Origin: Gaetbulibacter_B jejuensis
GTDB taxonomy: Bacteria > Bacteroidota > Bacteroidia > Flavobacteriales > Flavobacteriaceae
DNA length: 64,000 nt
Direction: 5' to 3'
NCBI RefSeq assembly: GCF_039524015.1
Contig: NZ_BAAAGF010000002.1
Coordinates: 62,001 to 126,000 of the forward strand
The notes under the pieces were generated by a model. It was not told the origin of the DNA. It saw nothing but the letters and a program-made list of their open reading frames with translations, and did no database searches. The position numbers and the translations under genes are program-made. Below are positions 42,052 through 50,872 of this stretch, piece by piece; within the stretch, counting starts at the first letter, position 1, and every line of letters begins with the position of its first letter.

Positions 42052-43509
42052 TTATTGTTTTATTATTCGTTTGGAGAGTGCTCCACTACTGGTTTTTAAT
42101 TGTAATAGATATACTCCATTGGAAAACGAGCTGCAATCGATTTTAGAGAGCGACTCTTGAGAGTGAAATATAAGTCTTCCGTTTATGTCAATTACTTCAA
42201 TACTTTCTATAATAATGTGGTTAGGTAGTTTTATATTTACTACATTGAAAGTTGGATTAGGATAGATACTTATTTTGGATAATTCTTCAGTTTCGATACC
42301 TAATGTACCACTTACTTCAAAATATTGCTTGTCGTAAAGTGACCAAGCACCATCTGCATTTTGTACTCTCACGTACACATAATGATCACCTTGAGCTAAA
42401 CTACCAGATGTAGCCACAATAACATTTTCGTCAATACTATCTCCTGATGTCGTTATTGGGTTTCCGTTACCTTCTCCAGGATCTACGTCAATAAAATATT
42501 CAGCAGCTACAATAGATGCGTTATTGAAAAACGTAGGTGTTCTTACAGAAAATACTGTATGTGTGTAAGTGCTATAGTTACCAGCAGTATTACCAACACG
42601 TATAAATAATCTGTGGCTTCCTGTAGGTAAACCTGTTGTAGGAATAGCAAGATTTTGGTCTACGGTTTCAGTATCAGTGATTGTTACTTGATTACCTAAA
42701 CCTATGCCAGGATCAGCGTCAAAATAATATTCTATGCTGTTAATATTAGCTATATTAATCTCTGCTAGTGGTACAACAGAAAATACTATATGGTCATATA
42801 AAGACCATACATCGTTTACATTTTTTACTCTTACAAAGGCTCTGTGACTACCTTGCGGTAATGTGTTTGTAAGAAATGCTAAATTCTCATCCAAGGTTTC
42901 GTCTGTAGGTATTGTAATTACTGTTGCATTTCCAGTTCCTGGGTCAGTACCAAAATAGTATTCAGCAGCTGTAATATCATAATTGTTTAATACAGCAGGA
43001 CTATGGTTAATGCTAAAAGCTACATTGTCATATGCGCCATAAGTTCCATCACTATTTTTTGCTCTAATGAATAATTTATGACTACCAGAACTTAAAGCAG
43101 CTGTTGGAATATTGAACGATTGGTCAATAGTCTCCATAGCAGCTAAAGATAATTGTGTGCCGTTTCCAATACCAGGATCTGTATCAATATAATATTCAAA
43201 ACCATCAATGTTTGCTGTGTTAAAGGTTGCATTAGCTGCTTTAACACTAAAGCTTTGAGAATAGTAATAGCTAGTGCTGCCATCATCTTTTACAGCGCGT
43301 ACAAATAGTTTGTGGTTGCCAGCAGATAATCCTGTTGTAGGAATACTGAAGTTTTGATTAAGTACTTCAGCATCTGGATCAATATCTATACTTGTGCCAT
43401 TGCCAATACCAGGATCGGTGTCAAAGTAATATTCTATTTCAGAAATATCACCTTGAGCAAACGATAGGTAAGCGGTAAGCAAAAAAGTTATGTGAATAAG
43501 TCGTTTCAT
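42052..43509 (-). CDS. T9SS-exported protein with five 78-residue repeats
   Basis: A 485-residue secreted protein: signal peptide 1-19, then five repeats of about 78 residues (about 20-405) each of the form (I/F)EYYFDTDPGIGNGT..., ...LSAGNHKLFVRAVKDDG..., ending in a YSQSFSV-type strand, and a T9SS type A C-terminal domain (about 410-485: ISIYPNPTFNVVNIKLP, DINGRLIFHS, NGVYLLQLKTSSG). The repeats look like Ig-like beta sandwiches and point to an adhesin or surface-layer protein. Second gene of an operon with a beta-helix protein, 21 bp after it. Confidence 0.9.
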   Translation of the reverse strand: MKRLIHITFLLTAYLSFAQGDISEIEYYFDTDPGIGNGTSIDIDPDAEVLNQNFSIPTTGLSAGNHKLFVRAVKDDGSTSYYYSQSFSVKAANATFNTANIDGFEYYIDTDPGIGNGTQLSLAAMETIDQSFNIPTAALSSGSHKLFIRAKNSDGTYGAYDNVAFSINHSPAVLNNYDITAAEYYFGTDPGTGNATVITIPTDETLDENLAFLTNTLPQGSHRAFVRVKNVNDVWSLYDHIVFSVVPLAEINIANINSIEYYFDADPGIGLGNQVTITDTETVDQNLAIPTTGLPTGSHRLFIRVGNTAGNYSTYTHTVFSVRTPTFFNNASIVAAEYFIDVDPGEGNGNPITTSGDSIDENVIVATSGSLAQGDHYVYVRVQNADGAWSLYDKQYFEVSGTLGIETEELSKISIYPNPTFNVVNIKLPNHIIIESIEVIDINGRLIFHSQESLSKIDCSSFSNGVYLLQLKTSSGALSKRIIKQ

Positions 43510-43530
43510 AATCAGTTTATTTTTTGATTA

Positions 43531-44631
43531 TTAATTAGACTTATTAGCGTTTGCCTTTACGTTTACGTTGATGTTTTCACCAGCTTCAATTAAGTTGTTG
43601 CTGATAGTAAAGCTTGTTAAGTATGGTAATTCGGTTGGGTAACCACGCATATCAAAATCGTAATCACTATTGTATATACCTATGTCATTTCCGTCAGAAC
43701 CAGCGTTAAGCCCAACTGAACTTGGAGAAAGCGTGAAATCATCTTCAGGAGCAATATCAAAAGCCGATGATGCTACACTGGTAAAAAATGGATTTTGGTT
43801 GTCAAAATTACCTGTTCCAGGCATTGCAAGCGTAAGCGTACCACCAGTTGACATATAGCTAATTGAGTTGTTAAGAGTTAGTGTTCTACCTGTGGTTGGT
43901 GTAAATAAAGTGTTTATTCCGTTTGAGATAAATATATTATTGAAAGCAGTCACATCACCAGTCATGTTTGGGAAAATATTTGTGTTTCCCCATGTATGGT
44001 TGATTCTAACAATGTTATTGTTAAAAATGGTTGTGTCGTTAAAGTATCGTAAGGCGTAACTAGCAGTTGCATTACCGTTTAATAATGTAATGTGGTTATT
44101 GGTAATTACGGTATTTATACATTTTGTTGGGTCTGCATGAAGTGTGATACCAAAATTAATGACATTACCTCTTATAATCCAGTTGTTGTTGGTAGTGGTA
44201 TGGCCAGCATTTGTAGAGCCTACAAATATGGTTTGGTTAACAAAGTTATCTTCAATAATAATATTATCAGATGTAGATGTGCTTGAGTTGTAAGTGATGT
44301 AAGTACTGATGTAAAACCCACTAATTTTAATGTTATCAGCATCAATTCTAACACTAGATAATTCAGATCTTCTACCATCATTTAGTTCCGGTGCATAACC
44401 AGAACCAAAAAGAGTAATTTCTTTGTTGATAGTAACAGCTCCATAACTTGTTAAAGACGGTTGTACGTAAATAATGTCTCCATTATTAGCTGCTGAAATA
44501 GCATCAGTAATGTTATTAAACATATGAGCAGGAGACGTGTCAATAACAGGGTCGTTATCAACAATAAGAATGTTTTGAGCTTGGGTGTAGCTAAGTACAA
44601 AAATTGATAATACAGTAAATAGTTTTTTCAT
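43531..44631 (-). CDS. secreted parallel beta-helix protein
   Basis: A 366-residue exported protein: signal peptide about 1-18 (ends YTQAQ), then right-handed beta-helix coils with Asn ladders (SDNIIIEDNFVNQTIFVGS, NNNWIIRGNVINFGITL, NTVITNNHITLLNGN, DTTIFNNNIVRINH). The start ITDAISAANNGDIIYVQPSL is the usual N-terminal cap of pectate-lyase-type helices. The C-terminal 40 residues have a Lys/Asn-rich end and no clear T9SS tail. Polysaccharide binding or cleavage is possible; no catalytic residues could be assigned. First gene of the operon with the repeat protein. Confidence 0.8.
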   Translation of the reverse strand: MKKLFTVLSIFVLSYTQAQNILIVDNDPVIDTSPAHMFNNITDAISAANNGDIIYVQPSLTSYGAVTINKEITLFGSGYAPELNDGRRSELSSVRIDADNIKISGFYISTYITYNSSTSTSDNIIIEDNFVNQTIFVGSTNAGHTTTNNNWIIRGNVINFGITLHADPTKCINTVITNNHITLLNGNATASYALRYFNDTTIFNNNIVRINHTWGNTNIFPNMTGDVTAFNNIFISNGINTLFTPTTGRTLTLNNSISYMSTGGTLTLAMPGTGNFDNQNPFFTSVASSAFDIAPEDDFTLSPSSVGLNAGSDGNDIGIYNSDYDFDMRGYPTELPYLTSFTISNNLIEAGENINVNVKANANKSN

Positions 44632-44688
44632 GATAATTAGGTTTGATTAATAACATTTCAAAAGTCCTAATTGTCAGTAAGAAAAAAC

Positions 44689-44706
44689 ATACGATATATG
44701 TCGTAT
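44689..44706. promoter_or_regulatory. operator-like palindrome ATACGA-N6-TCGTAT
   Basis: Perfect 6-bp arms with a 6-bp spacer (TATATG), 58-75 bp before the beta-helix ATG and between it and crcB. GC content at the arm centres and the symmetric layout suggest a dimeric regulator. No such regulator gene is adjacent. Confidence 0.45.
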
Positions 44707-44731
44707 ATTTAATTATGTGATTGGATGTTAA

Positions 44732-45097
44732 TTATTTAGTTAGGTATATGCCTGCAAAAACTGCTAAAAATCCAACTATAAAACTAGCAATTGTATATAG
44801 CGCAAAACTTGTAAAATCACCTGATTTTAAAAAGACATGGTTTTCGTAAGCAAAGGTTGAAAATGTGGTGAATCCACCACAAAAACCAGTGGCTAAAAGC
44901 AGTGTTTGATTTGAAGACAGTGTATTGTTTTTAACTGCTAATCCTAAAATAATGCCAATGAGTAAACTCCCTAAAATATTTGCTGCAAATGTACCATAAG
45001 GAATTCCTGTTTCGGTGCTGTTAAGATATTTGCTTAGGATGTATCTTAAAACACTCCCAAAACCACCACCAACAAAAACAAGAAGTAGGTTTTTCAT
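44732..45097 (-). CDS. crcB: fluoride channel CrcB/Fluc
   Basis: A 121-residue protein with four membrane spans. Signatures: GGGFGSVLRY (about 10-19), the channel-forming TFAANILGSLLIGI (about 36-49) and GFCGGFTTFSTFAYEN (about 71-86). It exports fluoride as a dual-topology dimer. Its ATG immediately follows the stop of the upstream SRPBCC/GyrI-like gene, so the two are one operon. No fluoride riboswitch was seen in front of the operon. Confidence 0.96.
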   Translation of the reverse strand: MKNLLLVFVGGGFGSVLRYILSKYLNSTETGIPYGTFAANILGSLLIGIILGLAVKNNTLSSNQTLLLATGFCGGFTTFSTFAYENHVFLKSGDFTSFALYTIASFIVGFLAVFAGIYLTK

Positions 45098-46123
45098 CTA
45101 TTTTACAGCAATATATATTTTAGTTATCCAATCAGCAGGATTAGGTGTGCTTGTAGGATCGGTTAAGTACGTTTCAAGCATTGGTCCGTTTTCATCGGTG
45201 AATTCAAGATTATTTTCGGTGATATATTTCATAGTAGTATCCCAAGCTTCTTTTAAGTTAGCATAATCACCAGTAAGAGTTGTTTCAACTGCTTTAAATG
45301 GTTGTAACTGTCCTGTTAAAATATCACTATCATCAGCAGTAATTACTTGAGATGTTGTAGGTATGCAGCACGAAAACATTACAGCATTATTGGCTTCGTC
45401 CCATTTGTGATAATATACAAAAGGAGGTCCAGCCATAGTAATATTATGTGTAATAGCATAAGCACCAACTTTAGGTAACATATCCTGCATTTTGGTGTCT
45501 AGTTCGCTAATTTTACAAGACGTGGTATTATAAAGGTAAAATCCACCACTGTGCTGCGTTACTCCATTTACTTTAATTGAATAGACTTTCATAGACTCAA
45601 CAACTAAACTATCTAGTTTTTCTAAACCACGCTCAAAGTCTGGACCAATCATGTTGTCAAAACCACCAGAAGCTAATGCAGAAGCTTTAAAGATAAACGG
45701 AACATTTTCGCTGTTCATTTTCCATACTACGTTGGTTTTACCGTCTTCGGTAGGAGTAAATTCCCATTGTATCTTTGAAGGGTCAAAATCCCCAAACTGT
45801 AGTTCTTGATCAATAGAAACATTAGGTTTAGTTGCTAAGGTTTTCATGTTACCTTCTCCATGAGAATCCACCCACGAGTAGGCACCTCCAACACCTTTGG
45901 TTTGTTCGCTAAGAGTAATTACTGTTTCTGGATCTTTTTCAACCCAAGACGACCATGCTTCCCAGTTTTTAAAATCAATAACATTATTGTAAATAACAGC
46001 AGCAGGCGCATTGATTGTACGTTCTCTTTTAACTTCAAAAGAATTAGGCTGTACAGCAATGTAAATAGCAATACCTATAATGAGTATAAGAAGTAAAAAG
46101 AATATATATTTTAAAGCTTTCAT
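45098..46123 (-). CDS. SRPBCC protein with GyrI-like effector-binding domain
   Basis: A 341-residue protein anchored by an N-terminal span (about 5-24). About 30-175 forms a SRPBCC/START-type hydrophobic-ligand domain (RTINAPAAVIYNNVIDFKNW, WVEKDPETVI, GGAYSWVDSHGEGNM). The second half, about 180-340, resembles the GyrI-like small-molecule domain (KVGAYAITHNI, PFVYYHKWDEANNAVMFSCC). Such fusions occur in Bacteroidota and likely bind small hydrophobic molecules at the membrane. Its gene abuts crcB with no gap. Confidence 0.82.
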   Translation of the reverse strand: MKALKYIFFLLLILIIGIAIYIAVQPNSFEVKRERTINAPAAVIYNNVIDFKNWEAWSSWVEKDPETVITLSEQTKGVGGAYSWVDSHGEGNMKTLATKPNVSIDQELQFGDFDPSKIQWEFTPTEDGKTNVVWKMNSENVPFIFKASALASGGFDNMIGPDFERGLEKLDSLVVESMKVYSIKVNGVTQHSGGFYLYNTTSCKISELDTKMQDMLPKVGAYAITHNITMAGPPFVYYHKWDEANNAVMFSCCIPTTSQVITADDSDILTGQLQPFKAVETTLTGDYANLKEAWDTTMKYITENNLEFTDENGPMLETYLTDPTSTPNPADWITKIYIAVK

Positions 46124-46146
46124 CTTTGGTTTTAAAGTTGTTTTAC

Positions 46147-46154
46147 CAAAGATA
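46147..46154 (-). promoter_or_regulatory. -7 element TATCTTTG of the SRPBCC-crcB operon
   Basis: Exact TAnnTTTG match on the minus strand, 23 bases before the ATG at 46123. Confidence 0.5.
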
Positions 46155-46197
46155 ATTAAAAAAGCGATACTATTATTATAGATATAGCATCAAGAAA

Positions 46198-46383
46198 CTA
46201 CATGAATACAAATTTAATTGTGGATATAAAAAAGATGAAAGAAATAAAAGCTATTAGCACCCAAATAACGCCTTTGTAATAACGTTTATGTAGCTTAAGG
46301 TCTTTTTTGTAGGTAAAAATTAATACAATAATAAATGCTATTGCAAATAAAATTCCAAAAACCCATTGCCCTTTAGTAAACAT
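46198..46383 (-). CDS. small conserved membrane protein, 61 residues
   Basis: A 61-residue protein with two membrane spans (about 8-22 and 36-58) around a basic loop TYKKDLKLHKRYYKG, from ATG at 46383. Begins MFTKGQWVFG. The length, start and loop match small proteins I recall from many Flavobacteriia, all of unknown role. An upstream TTG-type start (46422) would add 13 residues without purpose. Confidence 0.7.
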   Translation of the reverse strand: MFTKGQWVFGILFAIAFIIVLIFTYKKDLKLHKRYYKGVIWVLIAFISFIFFISTIKFVFM

Positions 46384-46461
46384 AAAATTAAATTTATGTA
46401 AAATTAAATATTTATATTTCAAAAATTTTTAAAAAAAGCATAAAATAATACTAATATACTA

Positions 46462-46848
46462 ATGAAAGATAAAATTGAAGCTGTAAAAGCTTTTCACTCA
46501 GCATTTAAAATAGGACATAGAGAAACCCCAAAAGCCGATTTAGGTTTAGAAAAAAATATGTTGCGTTATAAACTGATGAGAGAAGAAAATGAAGAGTATC
46601 TAGAAGCAGCAAATAACAATGATTTAGTTGAGGTTGCAGATGCGCTTGGTGATTTACTTTATATTTTATGCGGAACCATTATTGAACACGGTTTGCAATA
46701 TAAAATAGAAGAAGTTTTTGAAGAAATACAACGCAGTAATATGAGTAAGCTTGGTGAAGATGGAGAACCTATTTATAGAGAAGATGGTAAAGTATTGAAA
46801 GGCCCTAATTATTTTAAACCTGATATCGCATCTATTTTAGATAAATAA
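46462..46848 (+). CDS. MazG-like nucleotide pyrophosphohydrolase
   Basis: A 128-residue all-helical protein with the metal-binding EENEEYLEA (about 41-49) and DLVEVADALGDLLYIL (about 54-69) segments of the MazG / phosphoribosyl-ATP pyrophosphohydrolase superfamily (E-x2-E...E-x2-D). The tail KLGEDGEPIYREDGKVLKGP is typical of the stand-alone clade found in Bacteroidota and phages. It hydrolyses NTPs, perhaps non-canonical. Substrate unknown. Confidence 0.9.
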   Translation: MKDKIEAVKAFHSAFKIGHRETPKADLGLEKNMLRYKLMREENEEYLEAANNNDLVEVADALGDLLYILCGTIIEHGLQYKIEEVFEEIQRSNMSKLGEDGEPIYREDGKVLKGPNYFKPDIASILDK

Positions 46849-46880
46849 AAAAAGAGAAGCAATGTTGCTTCTCTTTTTTT
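46847..46880. terminator. strong bidirectional terminator
   Basis: 16-bp perfect inverted repeat AAAAAAAGAGAAGCAA / TTGCTTCTCTTTTTTT. It overlaps the stop codons of both convergent genes and serves both. Confidence 0.92.
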
Positions 46881-47944
46881 TAAACCTTAACTCTCCAACC
46901 AAAAGGGTCGTCAGTTCTGTTATATTGTATGTCTGTAATTCGTTTTTTCAATAATGAAGCGTAGCTGTTTTCTAGTTCTGGCAGGTCGTAATCAGTTCCT
47001 TTATATCCAAAAGCAGCTATTGGCGATACAACAGCAGCAGTACCAGAGCCAAACATTTCTTTAAGTGATCCATTTTTGGCAGCTTCAACAACTTCGTTCA
47101 CCGATATTTTTTTGACTTCAACATTTATACCTTCGGCCTTTGCAATTTCAATAATACTCTTACGAGTAATCCCATCTAAAATTCTATCGCTAGTAGGTGC
47201 AGTCATTAATGTGTCGTTAATTCTAACAAAAATATTCATTGCGCCAGCTTCTTCAATATATTCGTGAGTGTTATCGTCAGTCCAAATAACTTGATTATAT
47301 CCTTTTTGTATTGCTAACTGAGTTGGGTAAAATTGACCTGCATAGTTACCACCAGCTTTAGCATATCCTACACCACCATTAGCTGAGCGCGAGTATTTTT
47401 CTTCAATAGCCACTTTAACTTTACCAGAAAAATAAGCGCCAGAAGGTGCAGTTGCGATAATAAACTTATACGCATTGGCAGGCGACGCATGAAAACCATT
47501 TCCAGAAGCAAAAATAAAAGGTCTTATGTACAAAGAACCGCCAGAGTTTGTAGGAATCCAATTGCTATCCAGTTTTAAAAGTGCTTTTAAGCCTTCCATA
47601 AAATACGCTTCTGGTAATTCAGGGATTGCCAAGCGTTTTGCTGAAATATTTAAACGCTTACAATTGTCCATTGGGCGAAATAACCACACGTCTTCATTAG
47701 TGTCTTTATAGGCTTTCATGCCTTCAAAAATAGACTGTCCGTAATGAAATATTTTAGCAGAAGGGTCTAAAGTAATAGGTTGGTAAGGCACAATTGTAGG
47801 AGTTTCCCAAGCGCCATTTTTATAATCGCAAACCAACATATGATCTGAAAACACACTACCAAATGCTAAATTGTTAAAATCTACATCACTTATCTTGCTT
47901 TTTTCACACTTAGTTACAGGGATATTGTTGATTATATTTTCCAT
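46880..47944 (-). CDS. ilvE: branched-chain amino acid aminotransferase
   Basis: A 354-residue class IV PLP aminotransferase of the BCAT2 type. Markers: FGSVFSDHMLVCDY (about 28), FHYGQSIFEGMKAYK (about 66-80), PFIFASGNGFHASPANAYKF (about 142-160), active-site Lys in GVGYAKAGGNYAGQ (about 192-205), the PLP-contact EEAGAMNIFVRI (about 231-242) and DGITRKSIIEIA. It converts Leu, Ile and Val to and from the keto acids. Alone, with its own -7 box TAATTTTG at 47968-47975. Confidence 0.97.
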   Translation of the reverse strand: MENIINNIPVTKCEKSKISDVDFNNLAFGSVFSDHMLVCDYKNGAWETPTIVPYQPITLDPSAKIFHYGQSIFEGMKAYKDTNEDVWLFRPMDNCKRLNISAKRLAIPELPEAYFMEGLKALLKLDSNWIPTNSGGSLYIRPFIFASGNGFHASPANAYKFIIATAPSGAYFSGKVKVAIEEKYSRSANGGVGYAKAGGNYAGQFYPTQLAIQKGYNQVIWTDDNTHEYIEEAGAMNIFVRINDTLMTAPTSDRILDGITRKSIIEIAKAEGINVEVKKISVNEVVEAAKNGSLKEMFGSGTAAVVSPIAAFGYKGTDYDLPELENSYASLLKKRITDIQYNRTDDPFGWRVKV

Positions 47945-47967
47945 GGATATGTTTTGAGTATATTTTG

Positions 47968-47975
47968 CAAAATTA
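47968..47975 (-). promoter_or_regulatory. -7 element TAATTTTG of ilvE
   Basis: Exact TAnnTTTG match on the minus strand, 23 bases before the ATG at 47944. Confidence 0.5.
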
Positions 47976-48214
47976 TGAAAATATAATGGTATTTAATTTA
48001 GTATTGGATTAAGAACTCGTTTAAACTTTTTCAATTGGCTAAAAAAGTATTGATTTTTATACACTTTTGATTTTATAAAAGTAATTGTGATTTTAACTTT
48101 TATAAGTGATTATTACGCAATACTCTTTGTATCATACTTTAAATTAAAAAGTTTAGAAACATTCTAACAAAAAAAACAAGTATCTTAGTGGCGTTATTAA
48201 AATTTATTAAAATT

Positions 48215-48718
48215 ATGAGAAAAATAGCTGCCCTTTTGGTTGTGTTAGTTGCTTTTGCAGCGTGTAAAAGTGAAAAGAAAGAACCTGTAAATGATACTGT
48301 AAAAGAAGAAGTGACTTACGCTTCTTTTGGAAAAGAAATAGTTGCTGATGATGCCGTTGCTGCTAAATCTATGGCAAAGCATTATAAAGACATGAGTGTA
48401 GGAGATAGTATTCCTTCTAAAATGATTGCTACTGTTGAAGAAGTATGTCAAGCTAAAGGTTGTTGGATGAAATTAAAACTAGAAGATGATAGCCAAGTTA
48501 TGGTGAAGTTTAAAGACTATGCTTTTTTTGTGCCTAAAAATATTGCAGGTAAAGAAGTAATCATAAACGGACAAGCTTTTGTTACTGAAACTTCAGTAGA
48601 TCAATTACGCCATATTGCTGAAGATGGAGGAAAAACAACTGAAGAAATTGAAGCAATAACTGAGCCTAAAAAAGAATATGCTTTTTTAGCTGATGGTGTA
48701 TTGTTAAAAGAAGAGTAA
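48215..48718 (+). CDS. DUF4920 family lipoprotein
   Basis: A 167-residue lipoprotein (lipobox FAAC, Cys17) with a Lys/Glu-rich linker and a DUF4920 domain: YASFGKEIVADDAVAA, EVCQAKGCWMKLKLEDD (the CQxKGCWM box), KFKDYAFFVPKNIAGKEVII and LRHIAEDGGKTTEEI. The paired Cys of CQAKGC are conserved in the family, maybe a metal or disulfide site. An in-frame GTG at 48188 begins on the last base of a -7-like box (TATCTTAG, 48181), so ATG at 48215 is used. First gene of a tight three-gene operon with a haem protein and mnmD. Confidence 0.88.
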   Translation: MRKIAALLVVLVAFAACKSEKKEPVNDTVKEEVTYASFGKEIVADDAVAAKSMAKHYKDMSVGDSIPSKMIATVEEVCQAKGCWMKLKLEDDSQVMVKFKDYAFFVPKNIAGKEVIINGQAFVTETSVDQLRHIAEDGGKTTEEIEAITEPKKEYAFLADGVLLKEE

Positions 48719-49156
48719 ATGAGACTATTTGCTTGCATAGCTTTGACTTTTGTGCTTTTTGGGTGTGGTGAGTCTGATAAAAAAGAAACCATTGAGCAAA
48801 AAGAGGAGATTGTGTATGATATGTACGAACCGTCTGAAATGGCTATCCTCATGAATCAAATGTATGAACATAACATGAAGGTAAAACAAGATATTTTGGA
48901 TGGAAAAACACCAACACAATTTCCAATGGATTTTCTTAAAATCCATTCTGCTGAAATGACCAAAGCATCTGATAGAAATGAAACTTTCGAGAGCTTTTCA
49001 AAGTTATTTATAGCAACAGAAAAGGAAATATTCAATGACGAATCTACAGTAGATATCAAAGAAAGGTTCAATAACGCTGTAAACTTGTGTGTGGCATGTC
49101 ACCAAACCAGTTGTACAGGTCCAATACCTAGAATAAAAAAGTTGCTTATCAACTAG
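48719..49156 (+). CDS. cytochrome c-type lipoprotein
   Basis: A 145-residue lipoprotein (lipobox LFGC, Cys16). The mature helical part carries one haem c-attachment motif CVACH near the C-terminus (about 126-130), after an NAVNL helix, in the order of a cytochrome c' fold; the upstream QMYEHNMKVKQDILDG helix may supply the distal ligand side. It starts on the base after the DUF4920 stop. Probably a small periplasmic or outer-membrane electron carrier. Confidence 0.85.
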   Translation: MRLFACIALTFVLFGCGESDKKETIEQKEEIVYDMYEPSEMAILMNQMYEHNMKVKQDILDGKTPTQFPMDFLKIHSAEMTKASDRNETFESFSKLFIATEKEIFNDESTVDIKERFNNAVNLCVACHQTSCTGPIPRIKKLLIN

Positions 49157-49158
49157 TT

Positions 49159-49827
49159 TTGAAGCGAAAAATTATTACCACAGCAGACGGTTCTAAAACC
49201 ATTCAAATTGAAGATTGGAACGAACAATACCATTCTGTTCATGGTGCTATACAAGAGGCTATGCATGTTTTTATACTGCATGGTCTTTTTTGTTTTTTAG
49301 ATAGCCATAAACCAATTTCTATCCTTGAAATAGGTTTTGGTACAGGACTAAATGCATTTATTACACTTTTAGAAAGTGAAAAAAGCAACCTTCATATCAA
49401 TTACACAGGAGTAGAGGCTTATCCTGTAACACAAGAAGAAGTTGATGCTCTAAATTATACCGAACAGTTAAAAACTAACAACACTTTATTCTCTAAACTA
49501 CACCAATGCGATTGGGAAATATTACACCATATTACGCCTAAATTCTCATTAACCAAACAACAGAAGTTTTTTAAAGAAATTGATGCTGTAGCAGAATATG
49601 ATCTCATATACTTTGATGCTTTTGGAGCAAGAGTGCAACCAGAACTTTGGACAGAAGGTATTTTTGAATTAATGTATAAGGCATTAAAAACCAAAGGTGT
49701 ATTAGTTACCTATTCCGCAAAAGGAAGTGTAAGACGCGCAATGCAAGCTGTAGGGTTTAGTGTTGAAAAACTTCTTGGACCACCAGGAAAACGTGAAATG
49801 CTTAGAGCTACTAAGTTAGAAGTTTAA
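49159..49827 (+). CDS. mnmD: tRNA 5-methylaminomethyl-2-thiouridine methyltransferase
   Basis: A 222-residue SAM-dependent methyltransferase of the MnmD family that finishes the mnm5s2U34 wobble base. SAM site ILEIGFGTGLNAFITLL (about 53-69), acidic VEAYPVTQEEVDAL and the catalytic-region DLIYFDAFGARVQPELW (about 145-161). The start is TTG: MKRKIITTADGSKTIQIEDW is the conserved beginning and no ATG is available. It lies 2 bp after the haem lipoprotein gene. The stand-alone MnmD form (without the MnmC oxidase) is usual in Bacteroidota. Confidence 0.93.
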   Translation: MKRKIITTADGSKTIQIEDWNEQYHSVHGAIQEAMHVFILHGLFCFLDSHKPISILEIGFGTGLNAFITLLESEKSNLHINYTGVEAYPVTQEEVDALNYTEQLKTNNTLFSKLHQCDWEILHHITPKFSLTKQQKFFKEIDAVAEYDLIYFDAFGARVQPELWTEGIFELMYKALKTKGVLVTYSAKGSVRRAMQAVGFSVEKLLGPPGKREMLRATKLEV

Positions 49828-49908
49828 AGTTTAGTTAAATCTGTTAAACCTTAATTAAATACCAAGTCTAAGGGTAAACTATTTCGTAATTTTATTAAAA
49901 AATTGTAA

Positions 49909-50814
49909 ATGAGAGTCTTAATTACAGGCGCAACAGGTTTGATAGGAAAAGCAATAGTGAAGCAATGCCATAAAAAAGGTATTGAAGTTCATTATTTAAC
50001 AACTTCTAAAAATAAAATAAGTACAGCAAGTAACTATAAAGGATTTTATTGGAATCCTAAAAACAATGAAATTGATAGTGAGTGTTTTGTGGGTGTAGAT
50101 GCTATAATTAATTTAGCAGGAGCCTCAATTTCTAAACGTTGGACACCAAGCTACAAGCAACAAATTTTAGACAGTAGAATTCAGTCCTTAGAGTTGTTGA
50201 AATCAACCCTTGCAAATGAAAATATCAGTGTAAAACAAATTATTTCGGCAAGTGCTATAGGTGTCTATCCTGATTCTTTAACCAATTATTATGAAGAAAC
50301 TTTTGATGAAGTTTCGCCAACATTCTTAGGAAAGGTGGTCAATGCTTGGGAAGATAAAGTTGATGCTTTTAAAGCGTTAAATATAAAAGTAACCAAAGTT
50401 AGAATAGGCTTAGTTTTAGATGCTAAGGAAGGTGCGTTACCAGAAATGGTTAAACCTGTAAAGTTTGGAGCTGGAGCAGCTTTTGGCGAAGGCACACAAT
50501 GGCAATCTTGGATTCATGTAAAGGATTTAGCTAGACTTTTTGTGTATACATTTACCGAAGAACTTGAAGGCGTTTATAATGGCGTAGCTCCCAATCCTGT
50601 GACTAATAATGAGCTGATTAAAGCTATTGCAAAACAAAAAAAGAGACCTTTGTTATTACCTAATATTCCAAAATCCATTATGAAACTTTTATTAGGAGAG
50701 ATGCATATACTGCTTTTTGAAAGTCAAAGAGTGAGTAGTAAGAAAATAGAAGGTGAAGGATTCCATTTTAAGCATCATCATTTACAGCCAACACTTGAAG
50801 ATTTATTAAAATAA
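49909..50814 (+). CDS. TIGR01777 family SDR oxidoreductase/epimerase
   Basis: A 301-residue extended-SDR protein: NAD(P) motif LITGATGLIGKAIVKQ (about 4-19), DAIINLAGASISKRWT (about 64-79), the YxxxK-like region replaced by SASAIGVYPDSLTNYYEE, VRIGLVLDAKEGALPEMV and a C-terminal DUF1731 region (RPLLLPNIPKSIMKLLLGEM). Related to the cell-division-linked YfcH. The exact substrate is unknown. Confidence 0.92.
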   Translation: MRVLITGATGLIGKAIVKQCHKKGIEVHYLTTSKNKISTASNYKGFYWNPKNNEIDSECFVGVDAIINLAGASISKRWTPSYKQQILDSRIQSLELLKSTLANENISVKQIISASAIGVYPDSLTNYYEETFDEVSPTFLGKVVNAWEDKVDAFKALNIKVTKVRIGLVLDAKEGALPEMVKPVKFGAGAAFGEGTQWQSWIHVKDLARLFVYTFTEELEGVYNGVAPNPVTNNELIKAIAKQKKRPLLLPNIPKSIMKLLLGEMHILLFESQRVSSKKIEGEGFHFKHHHLQPTLEDLLK

Positions 50815-50826
50815 AACATATAAAAA

Positions 50827-50850
50827 AAGCCACTCCAAAAAGAGTGGCTT
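50827..50850 (-). terminator. intrinsic terminator of the yceI-family gene
   Basis: AAGCCACTC / GAGTGGCTT stem with a 6-base loop. The T run is on the minus strand, so it belongs to the 51517-50873 gene. Confidence 0.88.
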
Positions 50851-50872
50851 CAAATTTTATCTTGAAAATTAA

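Noticed and set aside
46124..46200. Fluoride riboswitch before the crcB operon
   Set aside because: The leader is only about 70 bp with no recognisable crcB-motif structure; a -7 box is the only element found.
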